A stretch of DNA of 64,000 nucleotides from NCBI GenBank assembly GCA_009746045.1, contig RPFO01000065.1:8122741-8186740 (forward strand), written 5' to 3'. Position 1 is the stretch's first letter. The number at the start of each line of letters is the position of its first letter. The translations under genes and the position numbers were made by a program. Shown piece by piece: positions 45,487-56,900 of the stretch. Origin of the DNA: Mesostigma viride (Eukaryota; Streptophyta; Mesostigmatophyceae; Mesostigmatales; Mesostigmataceae). The notes beneath the pieces were generated by a model. That model saw only the letters and a list, made by a program, of their open reading frames with translations. It was not told the DNA's origin and made no database searches.

Positions 45487-45828
45487 CTACTGTTTGCTAG
45501 GGCCAATGGTCAGCTGAGAGAAGGTCACTGTAACTGCTGTCCCCTCCCCCTGACTGCTGAGCGTGGGTGGCTTAGAGCATTCACGAGTGGTGTGCATCCC
45601 CTCAGGCAATGGCATGTGTTCCCTAACAAACCTATCAGCATCAGTGATGTTATCAAACCCCTTCCATTTAGCACTAGAGTCCTTAGACACTATCTTGTCC
45701 TTGATGTGTTCTTCACATGCCTTCCAACTGTAAAATATGGCTGGTCTACCCTCGCCCCCATCATGGGCCACGGCATAGTAAGGAAATCCAGATTGACCAC
45801 CCTTATTTATTCTGTTGCGTCTGGGCAT
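45487..45828 (-). CDS. Small ORF resembling the hybrid-binding domain of RNase H1/caulimovirus TAV
   Basis: 113 codons with YYAVAHDGGEGRPAIFYSW, CEEHIKDKIVS, KWKGFDNITDADRFV. Hybrid-binding domains read (F)YAV..G..PGIY.TW..C...V..F.GA.YKSF.T..EA..F; the spacing here fits well. Members bind RNA/DNA hybrids or act as ribosome-related factors in some pararetroviruses. It lies in the Gypsy leader, upstream of Gag, in the element's sense strand. A stand-alone protein of this kind in a Gypsy element is unusual. Assigned from motif memory only. Confidence 0.6.
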   Translation of the reverse strand: MPRRNRINKGGQSGFPYYAVAHDGGEGRPAIFYSWKACEEHIKDKIVSKDSSAKWKGFDNITDADRFVREHMPLPEGMHTTRECSKPPTLSSQGEGTAVTVTFSQLTIGPSKQ

Positions 45829-46560
45829 GTTACATCATAGGCTGGCAGAGGCTTGCAAGCAGGAGAGAAAGAGGGGATCCCAGGCTACCTCTAGGTGCAG
45901 TGACCTTTACCAGCACAAACGAGGGAGAAGCACAGAGTCTAACACAGCACACGCCCGAGCCTTCCGCAGGAACGGGCTATACGCACACACGGAGGTAAAC
46001 ACCGTCAACACAGTCGGCAACAGCCAGACGGTATCCACCCCCACGACCCCTTGCAGGTCAAACAACGAATGGCCGTCTCCGCGACGTCCATGGGCACCAA
46101 CAACATTTACAACCTATAGAGGGTACAACATATAACATAAACCCCCTACGCGCGCGGACCCGGATAGAAAGCGAGCTCGCCAGCTAGCCTTCAGCAGGCA
46201 TAGCTTGTAAAGAAAGACTTCTAACTAGGGGACGTACCATCTTCGATGACGTTAATCCCTCCTGAGCTGGCCGCCACCCGGTGTCGTTGAAGGCAAGCCC
46301 TGGCCGCCACTAGGTGTCGTTGAAAACAGGAGAGCTGAACGCTATCGTTGACAGCACCTCACCACAGGACTATTGCTAGCCCCGCCGAGTATCCCAGACT
46401 GGCCGCTTGCTGCCTAGGTCGTCGTTGAATCCCTTACGGGCTGGCCGCCGGCCTGACAGCAATCGTTGAATTCCGGAACCTCTACCTACGCCAAGCTTCG
46501 TCTTGGTATCCTAATTGGCTCACTAACCCTCTCCGCGAGAGTTAGCTAACCTTCCCAGCA

Positions 46561-46578
46561 CATTTCCTCCGATAACCA
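46561..46578 (-). other. Gypsy primer binding site (candidate)
   Basis: One base after the 5' LTR the minus strand reads TGGTTATCGGAGGAAATG, starting with the TGG complementary to a tRNA CCA end. The matching tRNA would end TCCGATAACCA; I could not identify it. Confidence 0.65.
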
Positions 46579-46579
46579 G

Positions 46580-47167
46580 TGTTACGTCCCTGCCCAGACA
46601 CACCTAGCCTGAGCTACGTAGCGAAAGACCCTCCTTGCCGGAATTAGGAATAATTCAAGATAGCCTAAAGTAGGTTGCGCTTCACGACGTGAGTCGTGAG
46701 ATATCTGGCATCACGGCTTAATGCCAAGCTAATTAGTTCACACTTATATTGGCTAGCAATACCAATTACAAATGGATAATGCCCCGGGCTCAATGTGTAG
46801 GCGTATTCGCACTTATCATTCATTAAACCAAGAGGACGAGACCCTCGTCCTCGGACCAATTTAACCTAGGTTGGTTGCGGCGCAGATACACGCCAATTTC
46901 CCTAGAACAATCCGAGTCACTCATTCCACGTAGGATCCGGGCCGACATCGACCCTCAACTGTAGGATCCACGCCTAGAACTACTGAGGGACTCAGAACTG
47001 GCGCGGCGCCACAGCGCCGGCCCCTAGAAGGACAACCTAGGACCAAAATAACTAGTCCAATTCACACAATAGCCAAGGTCCATAAAACCCAAGTCCAATA
47101 GACCAAACAGTGAGCCTTAGTAATTTATTCCATTGTTACGTCCGACCAAAAGGGCAGGGACGTAACA
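46580..47167 (-). repeat. Gypsy 5' LTR
   Basis: 588 bp, same ends as 15358-15940 and over 99% identical by eye. The target duplication CCCCG follows at 47168-47172. Confidence 0.97.
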
Positions 47168-47172
47168 CCCCG

Positions 47173-47999
47173 GTGCCCAACTGACTGAACTATTGACGCC
47201 GACTGGATGACTACACTACTGATGGAGGGCTTTCCAAGGAGTGCCGGCCAGCAGCCAGCTACTGCCAAGTGCCAACGTTGCCCGCGTGCACGCAGGCGAC
47301 AGAAGTCACATATAATCATGTATGGAGGGCAACGATCCCAAGGAGTGCCAGCAGCCAGCTAAGTACCAGCAGCCTGCTAACGTAGTAACGTTACGCGGGT
47401 GCAGGCGACAGAAGTCACACAAGTACCTGCCCCCCAAAAGCCGTCTGTCCGGAAGACAGAAGAGAAAACAGAAAAATGCGGAAACAACCCCAAGGATGCG
47501 ATGTCCATATTTAAGGTTTCCTTTTTCAGGTTTCTTTCTGCAGTGCATGATTACCGCGAGAACGTTTTGCATGGAGGACCACCGCGTTAATAATCTAGTA
47601 CACCCGACGTACCAAATCGGTTAATGCTACTATTTTATCTGCAACTATATGGCCATGTTTTCTGTACTTCTATAACAACAACATAGAATTACAGTGGGTC
47701 GCCTGCGTGAAGTGAATGATCACCTTACCTTGCGTTTGGGCGCCATCCGCTTTCTGCCACTATCCTGCAAGGCTCTTCCGTCGGCGTCAGCGATTATTAC
47801 AACCAATTTCACGGAGCAATTTCAACATTCGTGCATGCGTCATGAGTGCAGTTCAGGAAGGTAATATGCTTTTATTGGTTCTAGGCGTGTTATCAGAGTC
47901 GTCGGCATGACTTGCAGAAATATCTAGTTTGAGCTTTTATCCTAAAAGTACGCATACCCATATAGCCGCCTCGCCATCCCGTAACCCATCGCCCCCTAA
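47173..47999. other. Upstream flank of tRNase Z gene
   Basis: About 830 bp between the Gypsy element and the tRNase Z start codon. A short imperfect duplication (CCAAGGAGTGCC...CAGCAGCCAGCTA at 47235 and 47338) is the only structure seen. The promoter must lie here or within the adjacent LTR, but no clear TATA box was recognised. Confidence 0.5.
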
Positions 48000-50900
48000 A
48001 TGACACCTTGTCCATTGTCCGACACTGCAGCATGTGCGAGCAACGCTGATGCTGTCACGGCCCCATCAACGGGCGTCACAGAGCCCAAACGCAAGGCAAC
48101 AAAACAAGAAAGGCGAGATGCGATCAAGGCGGCGACGTGTGCTGGTTACGATATAGAAGGAATATCAATAGGTGGGTTTTCGGTTTGATGTTTAGTTTCT
48201 ATGCAGTACTTGCACAATGCAAAGCTCGCTCCCAAGTGCAACCCTGACAAAACGTCAGCATTGCTGAATCTCGATGTGTGTGGCATGTCTTGGTTAAGCT
48301 ATTTCCAATGCATACATGGCAGGGTTGCTGAACCTACGCTGGAGACGTTGGTGTTCAGCAACACCAGGCACGGAAGCGAGTCGTGCAAATAACGACATGC
48401 AATTTCATGGCATGCAATCCACTGTGCTGTTGAATCCGCTTTACGAAAGCCCGTGGTTAACAATTTAGGATGTTTATTGATTAATATCGGCTGCACATGA
48501 ATGAATACAGGTTTCATCGATCTTGCCTGTCCTGGGCGTCATGCAAACTCCATCCGTGTCACATAATGCGCTGCATTCGTAGTGGGCACTATTCGCCATA
48601 CGAGACCACGGGTTCTTGTAACATATAGACTACACCCCCCGCATTGGAAGTTTGTTATTATGGGTCAATTTTTGCCGTATTTGCATTACGAATAACCCTG
48701 GATTGTTTGTTGGGGAGCCAGTTAGAGTCCCGGGTTTTTATTATTTAATTAAAACCTTTTGTTTGTTTGTTTGTCCTGCAGCCGTTCAAGGCACGTGGGT
48801 ACTTATTTAATTAGATTTCTTTTGTTTGTTTGGTAGATATGGTACACGCCGTCCCCAACCCGGCCCGGCGGCCCCCCTTTCGGCGGCCACAGGCTATAGT
48901 CAGTGGAGGTCTCAGGTCAGTGATACCCTATTTAATTGCTCAAGGCCCATAAGTATCGCACATGAGTAGTACATCTTACATGTACATCTGTAGACACGCT
49001 CAGGCCTCAGCCTCTACTGAGTACCGACCGACGTGCCCTGCCGAGGCAGTACTGTAGAGCGTGGATTGCTGGATGCAAAAGCGGTTCACTTGGTTCGCGC
49101 CTCACCCCGCGCTCGGCCTGCCGCGTCTCGCGGGTTTTTTTCGATTTTCACGATATTTCATGTTTCCCGCCTGTCCAAGGTATTTTCGAAGGTTTTATGT
49201 ACTTTATATTATATAATATAAAGTGTTTGTTTGTTTTCTCACAGGGCGACGACCCCGTGCCCACATGAGTTAATTAATTAATTTTGTTTGTTTGTTTGTT
49301 GAGTCCAGTCCTCAGCCCCCGGAGTTAATTAATTAATTTTCTTTTGTTTTTTTTATGGTTTTCAGCCAGAACATCTTCCAGAAGCTAATTATTTAGTTAG
49401 AACTTCCAATGCGGGGGGTGCATACTGGGATGCACTCACCCATGTAACTCAGGTCCACCGCGAGGGGACGGGTGGGTGGACCTGAGAGCCTTTCTAACCC
49501 ATCCTCTGTTCTGTAGGGCCTCTATCTAGTCATTTCATGATGCTTATCCTCTCTGCCTTTCGCTACCTCTAGTACCTATTACTCTGCCCTACCTGTTTAT
49601 CCTCTCTATCTACCTCTAGTACCTCTTACTCTGCCATACCTGTTTATCTACTCTATCTACCTCTAGTACCTCTTCATCGGCCCTACATGTTTAGATTGTT
49701 CATGTGTCCTGTTTTCACATACCGCCGCCTGACCTCGCGCGCTTACTGAAAGCCTCTTCCCTGTTCATGCCTGTGAAGGATGGCTAGCCTGACAAGGACC
49801 TGGCTAGGGCCATGGCGATTACTGTTTTTCAGCCTGACTTCCAAGCCGTTCGGTTACTGCCGGCCTCGGGTTTGTCTCGCCCCGCTTGCGTGTGTTTGGC
49901 ATCCCTATAAACACAGCATACACACACGCACACACACACGCACACACACACACACACACACGCACACACACACACACGCACACACACACGCACGCACACA
50001 CACACACACGCACGCACACACACACGCACACACACACGCCTATACTATAGTGACCACACACACACACACAATAACTAGCAGGCAATCCACACAGGATAGC
50101 GCACCTGCCTGCTGGCTAACTTGGAAAACGTGTGCCTTGGAAACGGGGCAACTTTGAAAAGGTGTATCTCATGGTCGTAGTTATCAGCATTGTGGCGCGC
50201 GGGTCAGGACAGAGACTTTCGACTAGGAGCTGGTGGGGACAGGTGGCGGGGTGCCAGCCCTCGGAGATAGACCCTTGCACTTTCCTTCCTCCCCGTAATT
50301 GGCAGCTCAGTTAGGATGCAATTTGAAAGGCCCTGCTTTCTTTTTCCGTTTCCGCCAATCCTTCCCCACGACACGCATTGTGCGCCGCACGATCCTCTGG
50401 TCAAGGCAACCCTTGCAAGCTTTGCTTGCAACCTTTGTTTGCCACCCCATTTGGCCTCTTTGAACGTTAGGCCATATTTACGCTTCAGCTATTTGAGCTC
50501 TTTGTTTCAAACAGGGTTGAACCTTTAAACCCTTTGAACCTTTGAAGCCTTTTTGCTACTCAAAAACCCTTCTTGTCTCTAGGTGACCCTTTTGCCTCAT
50601 TTAACCCGCTTGACCCTTAGGGCGTTTATGACCCTTTCTACACTTGAACCCATTTATCCACAGTACCACCTTAACCCTAAATACCCACTTTGATGAAACC
50701 CCCTATTCGCCAAAACCCCCCACTCTACCCCTATTTGCCGTATTTGTCCAATCAATGCACCTTGGTGGCCCCCAGGTGGCCAGGAGACATGCATCATTTT
50801 GGACCAGCTCAAGGTGGCGTTTGACAGCGGCCGGTGCCCCCAGCGCTGCGTGTTCCAGCCCACGCTTCTGCTGACACACGCACACCTGGACCATGTGGTG

Positions 50901-53900
50901 CGCGGCATGTCATGCGCGCGTGCTGGTTTTAGAGCGTGAGCGGCATGTCGTGCGCGTGTGCTGGTTTTAGAGCGCGAGCGGCATGTCGTGCGCGTGTGCT
51001 GGTTTTAGAGCGCGAGCGGCATGTCGTGCGTGTGTGCTGGTTTTAGAGCTAGGTAAATCCAACCCCTTTTGGAGCGTGGAGTCGCCCTCGCCAAGCCTTG
51101 TTAGCGTGCTGCTATGAGGCATTGTGGGTGGTGCTGTGCCTGTGTATTGTAGGATTGAGAGTTATTTTTTGGTGCTCTGGTGAGCGGTGTGTGTTGTGTC
51201 ACGGGCTGGTCTTCTGTTGCGAGGCAGATATGATGGGTGTGCTGCCACGGGGAACTGCCCTCGCGCGTGGGTCCACTTTCGGATCCCCAACCCACACCGT
51301 CTGCACGACCGCATCTGTAGTCTGTATAAAACCTTCACCGGTTTGGGTGTTATGGATTCTGTGGTACTTTGGTACCACCCACGGCTGACTGAAGCCATGG
51401 CGTTGTTGTGGGAGGGATGGCCTTTCTCTTCATGGAATGCGACCACCTGGAATAGTTGCCTTGCAGAGTGATAGCGAGGTGGAGGCGGGCGGGCGCCACG
51501 AGCGTGCACGAGATGTGGAGGGCAGCAGAGAGCAGACAGTGAAAGCAGACAGCAGCAGGCAGTGTTTTTTAATCCTGTTTCCTAGCAATGTCAGTCTTCA
51601 CCAGTCCGTGGCGCGCCGACCACGGCGGCCCACATTTGGCTTTTTTCTTTTTGTCAGCACACCATGCCTGTGTGCTGCCCCATGTGCTATCATCTGCTAC
51701 CATCTGCTACCATGTGCTGCCATGTGCTGCCGTGTGCTGCCGTCTGCTACCGCTTCCACGGCATCCGCATGTAGCGCCCCATGGAGCCTGCTGCCCCATG
51801 TATTAGAACCACCCAGGTAATGAACGCATAGATCCCAAGTTTAGCATGTCAGCCACCTCTCCTGCCATAGCGGACAGTCTCTGCCCTGCCCACGCAGCAC
51901 TGACAGTTTTTATACCGCCCACACATGGCTGGTCTGGCATGGGGGAAACGCCCGGTACCTGGCAGGGTGGCGTCCCCTTTTACGTGGCCACCCGCAGCCT
52001 GCTCGGGCTCAGCCCGCCCACGCTCATCGTCCCCCCTGCGGTGGCCCCCGCTCTGGCCCGCCTGATGGAGGTGCACCGCGAGCTGGACCAGTCAGAGCTG
52101 AAGCACACGCTGGTGCCGCTGGAGGTGGGCGGGCGTTAGTGTGCATGTGAAACTGTGTACTGGGCACTTTTCATGTTGGGATACTAGATTGTGCTGGCGT
52201 GGTCACCAGGAGGGGTCGAAGCACGCGTTCGTGCCGTGGGAGGTGGGTGTGCGCTAGTTTTAGTACACATAGGCTAGTAGTGTGTATTCGTTCTGGTGTG
52301 CGGTCTCTAAGGACGCGCGTGTGCTCCTAGTGTGTGCCAGTCTAGAGAGAGTGGATACCCGCGTGTGTGCATGGATGCCAAGTGTGTGAGCGACTATGCA
52401 GCTGCTTGGCCACTGCTCCTACTCTTGACAGGGCAGCTGGCACGCTTGCAGTTGTTGGTGGCATGCCTGGTGGCTTGCTCGGTGGCGTGCTTGGTGGCGG
52501 TCGCTCCCAGAATTGTCATAATGATAGAATTGTGATGAACTTGTGTGATAAGCTTGTGTGTAACTGCTGGCCACCGCATCCCACGGGCCCCCAACGGTAC
52601 CAGGAACAAGCTTGTCCTTGCACAGCAAAGGAGACAGGTGACCATTTTGTTAAAATTCGCTGGCTTGAGAGGCACGCGCGGCTGGGGTGGCCCGGGGGTG
52701 GACCCCCGATTCACTGTGAAATGGGGGGTATGCAAATTGAGTGAACCAAGTGCCACCCTTTGAAGAAAGATGACAGTAGCTGCAGTATCCGTGACGCCCC
52801 TTGCAGCAGGAAACATGGTGAGGTGTAGATCCTGGGACAGCCTTCGCAGGCATTCCGGCCTATCCGTTCACCAGTGCCCCACCGGTAGGATATGACGAAT
52901 GGCCGTGCGTCCATGTAGTGTCTGTCTGTAAGCTGCTCCCCGCATGGGACTGACGTGGCCCATGTGAGTGGCGACCCTAGTTTCTTTTTATTTGATGTGT
53001 GAAAGCACCGTGGAACTGACCTGGGTGGGACTGGGCATTCCAGCCCGCTTGACGCGCAGGGATTCCTGTCTGGAGCTGATTGTGATGAAGCTCTCTCTCT
53101 CGCTCTCTCTCGTCATGCTTGCATCAAGATCGTCCTGGATGATGCTGGTTGGTTAACTTCATCACAACCCTGCAGATCGGGTCGGAGTACGCGCTGGGCA
53201 AGGACTGGGTGGTGAAGCCGTTTCCTACGTACCATACGGTGCCAAGTCAGGTACGTACGTGCGGATGTGCGTGCGAACGTACGTGCGGATGTATGTATGT
53301 CCGTTCGTGTCTCCACACCCACCCAGCATCCTTCCTGCGAGATCTTGCTGTGAGCACACGCCCATGGAGCGAAACCTTGCCAGCTATGAGCTGCGCGCGG
53401 TTGGCTTCTTAGTATGCCTCTCACTAGCACGCTCTGGCATCCCTGCGGCCATCTTATTCATGCTATGGGGGACCTGCTGAGATCTTGACGTGTGGCGGTG
53501 TGTGCTTGGTGTTGGTTCTGTTCCTGAGTTTGTCTCAAGTCTACCCAGCAATCACGACATGTATGTGTAGATGTGGCGAGGTGGTCTCGCGGCAACATCC
53601 CATGCCCATTGTTAACCGCACGGGTAGCTATTTCTTTGCCGCAATATTCACATGCCGAGGTGAGGGAGCGGTGCTTGTAACCTGTAACGTTCACCGGGGA
53701 GCTACGGCAACGTCCTGTGGCTACTTCTGGAGCCAGCCTTGCTGATCCGATGTTGGTCTGTCCTCGCCCATGATGCTCGTTCTGGGTCCCGTGCCACACC
53801 GTAGCCTGGGCGGCTCTGCTGCTTCTGCCACCGCCTGTAACAGGGATTGCGTGGATGTCAGGTCATCACCGCTGCCCCTGCACCCCTGTACTGCGCTCTG

Positions 53901-56900
53901 CTTCTATTGTCAGAATGCCGGTGTTCTAGACGGGTTGCTTGAATGTAGGGAAATGGGGCTCCGTTTCTCTGCTTAAATGTGCTGCTATCCAAGGACAATA
54001 AACCTGCTGAATGTTCGAATTCAAAGTGCTGGGGCATCACGGCCGGTCGCATGATAACTCCAAACGTGGACTTTTGAATGCTGCACCGGCTATCCTACAG
54101 GGCTATCTCATCTACAACCGGCGCCGCAAGCTGAAACCTGAGTACCTGGGACTCCCTGGGAAAGAGATTCAAGCACTTCGGGCGTCCGGGGTGGAGGTGG
54201 GCAACTTTATACCGTGCAGCCTAAAGAAACATAACTACCTTAACACGACTACCTTATGAGTAAAATATATAAAAGAAACACAACTACCTTATGAGTAAAA
54301 TATATAAAAGAAACACAACTACCTTATCAGTAAAATATATAAAAGAAACACAACTACCTTATGAGTAAAATATAGAAAAGAAACACAACTACCTTATGAG
54401 TAAAATATAGAAAAGAAACACAACTACCTTATGAGTAAAATATATAAGTATGTATAGCGTGTTGGCCATCATTGGCATTGGGGAACCGTTCCTGATTCCT
54501 CCCATGTCTGCCCTCACGGTTGTTACTGCCAGGTATGAGCTACTGTAGCACCCTGTCACTGTTCACAAGGCATATCTTCGTTGCAAAGGTAAAACCAGCA
54601 GCAGGAAGGGTTATTGAAGACACACATGATACTTTCACTGCAAGCATTGGAATCACTGTGGCACATCCCTTCTGGCTGTTGGGCCACCCGTGACCTTTTT
54701 TCGCCTGACCTGGAACCCATGGAAAGGACTTGCAATGGGGCGGTGTGCGTTGACGTCCCGCTCCTCTTTGATCTGGGTTTGGAGACCCCTCACCCTGCAT
54801 CGCGTGGACCACCTTTGGTGCTGCCTGTCATCCAAGAGCAAGGGATGCTGCAGGCAACCATACGCTAGCATTACGTGCCGCATGATTCCTACAGTGCGCG
54901 CAACCACACGCCAGCATGACGTGCCGCACTGTTCCTACAGCGCGCGCAACCACACGCCAGCATGACGTGCCGCATGATTCATACATTATTATGAATATAT
55001 TGTTACAAGAACGGGGATTCCGCCCCCGGGCCCCCGGTAGTAACCGATATTGTGCCTCTCCGGCGTTTGTGGCCGGTCTCCGGCCGGACACGTCACCTAC
55101 TCTACTACAACCGTCTATGGAACGTGTGCACATTTAGGGCCCACTGAACGCGAGCAAATATTCCAGTCCGGGCGACCAACTTGAGAGTGAAAATCTTCCG
55201 CTAGTTCCCGGCCAATAATCGGGCAACAACCCCACCACGTTTGTCACACACATAGCGCTTGAATCGTTCCCAATGCCGCAATTCTGTGGTCAACACGCCA
55301 CGCTACTCGAATGCGGAAGAGTTTGCGCAGCAATGTGGACAAGAGTTTGGGCAAACAACCCGCTGCACGCTAGCCAAAATCACGCAGTTTGCTGTCTGAT
55401 AAAAGTTTGGCCGCAATGGTGGCACAAATGGGACAAACTTTGGCGCGCAACCAAGCCAACGGCACGCATGTAAGGGAACCCCTACGGTCGACCCCCCAAT
55501 CGCGGTCGCCGCGGCACGCTACTCGCATGCGGCAACAGTTTGCGGAAGAGTTTGCGCAAACTGTTCGCTGTCTAAAATCGTAGTATATAGGGCAATACAT
55601 CATATACATACCGCTGAGTATACCACCATGTTATTCAAATATAAAAATATAAATATTATTGCCTGTGGGTAGCCACCTTCCCCTCCGGCCCGCTCTGACC
55701 CCCGGGCATGGCCGCACCGACTGCCTCAGTTTTGCATTCACGACTCCCTACGGGCGTCCGCAGAAAGGGCTGATATCGTAGGCCCGTCCCCTTGAATGCT
55801 TGGAGCATACTGCATGTTCTCACTGGCATGTCGCTGCCGCTGCTTGCATTTCTGGGGCTATCATGTCCCGTTCGTGTGAACGTGCCAGGTGTCCGTCACG
55901 GTGGACGTGCCCGAGGTGGCGTTCACGGGCGACACGACGCCCGAGTTTATTCTGGACGCTCGCAACGCCGACGTCCTGCGCGCGCGCCTGCTGGTGATGG
56001 AGATGACGTTTGTGGACGACAGCGTGACCGTGGAGCAGGCGGTGGAGACGGGCCACACACACATTGACCAGGTGGGGCTGGTGCACTACAACTATATGAT
56101 ATGTTTATGGTGTGTTTGCCTACACTGGCCACTTTTGATGCTGACCATGTGAGGGTCTGCTCAGCACGCTTGTTTGCTTGTTTGTTGGACAGTTGGGGAT
56201 GCGGCACGTGAACCCCCACCCTTTATCAACGGAATTAAGGCATACTTTTCGCTCATAAGGAGCTCGCCTCGGCCCACCGTAAGTGCCTGTGGACACTCAT
56301 GACATGGCCAAGTGTTTGTCTCTTCAAAATATGCTGTCTTGCTCATCCACCTGGCGGGGATGTGGCATGCGTATGCCTACACTGGCCACTTGTGATGTCG
56401 ACTTGTGTGTGTGTGTGTGTGCGTGTGTGTGTGTGTTTGCAAAATATTCTTGCTTGCTTGCTTGCTTGTTGACCTTCTGGGGATGCGGCATGTACATACC
56501 TAGTAATATACAAATTCAATGATGCTACCTATATTAGTATACAAATACCTAGTAATATACAAGTTCAATGATGCTACCTACTAAGCGCTTGTTCACTAGT
56601 TGACCCGATGGGAACGCGGCGCACTAATACTCCCTGTCTAGTACCTGTGGACACTCATGGCGCTACATGTGCTGCTGCCTAGGATGCGACCTAGGCTACT
56701 CATCGTGATCACTTGATAAGGCCACCTTCGATGCCGCCTATGCGCTTGTTTGCACACTGGTGTCAAGTGAGTGAAAAAATTAGCAAGCACGCGTGCGTAC
56801 TTTTTCACCCGAGGGGGATACCGTGCATAGGACTGCGATGCAGCAGAGAAGGAATGCCATGCAGCATAGGAGTGCAATGCAGCATAGGCGTAATGGACTT

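Larger units (their letters stand above)
45353..46579 (-). other. Gypsy 5' leader with a small ORF
   Basis: 1.2 kb between the 5' LTR and the first large ORF. It contains tandem-like words CTGGCCGCC...GTCGTTGA (46265-46480), reading TCAACGA on the minus strand, and a 113-codon minus-strand ORF (45828-45487, start MPRRNRINKGGQSGFPYYAV). That ORF resembles the N-terminal domain of RNase H1-type hybrid-binding proteins (FPYYAVAHDG, IFYSWKACEEHI, WKGFDNITDADRFVREHM). Confidence 0.6.
15358..47167 (-). mobile_element. Ty3/Gypsy chromovirus, full length, with nested insertions
   Basis: Both LTRs begin TGTTACGTCC and end GGACGTAACA, and both flanks carry the 5-bp target duplication CCCCG (15353-15357, 47168-47172). 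In transcription order (right to left): LTR 47167-46580, PBS, Gln-rich ORF, Gag, zinc knuckle, protease, RT, RNase H, integrase, chromodomain, an extra ORF pair, PPT, LTR 15940-15358. RT before integrase and a C-terminal chromodomain place it among the Ty3/Gypsy chromoviruses. The 31.8 kb includes an 18.4-kb Copia-like element and a 1.7-kb TIR element; the element itself is about 11.7 kb. Several frame changes in gag-pol mean this copy is probably dead, though the LTRs differ at only three places (one substitution, indels of 1 and 4 bp), so it inserted recently. Confidence 0.95.

Noticed and set aside
49918-50070. CRISPR-like or coding repeat at the CA tract
   Set aside because: Simple dinucleotide microsatellite without spacers; the ORFs are Thr/His or Val/Cys repeats.
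54236-54448. CRISPR array
   Set aside because: Units are contiguous 35-bp tandem copies with no unique spacers, inside a eukaryotic intron.
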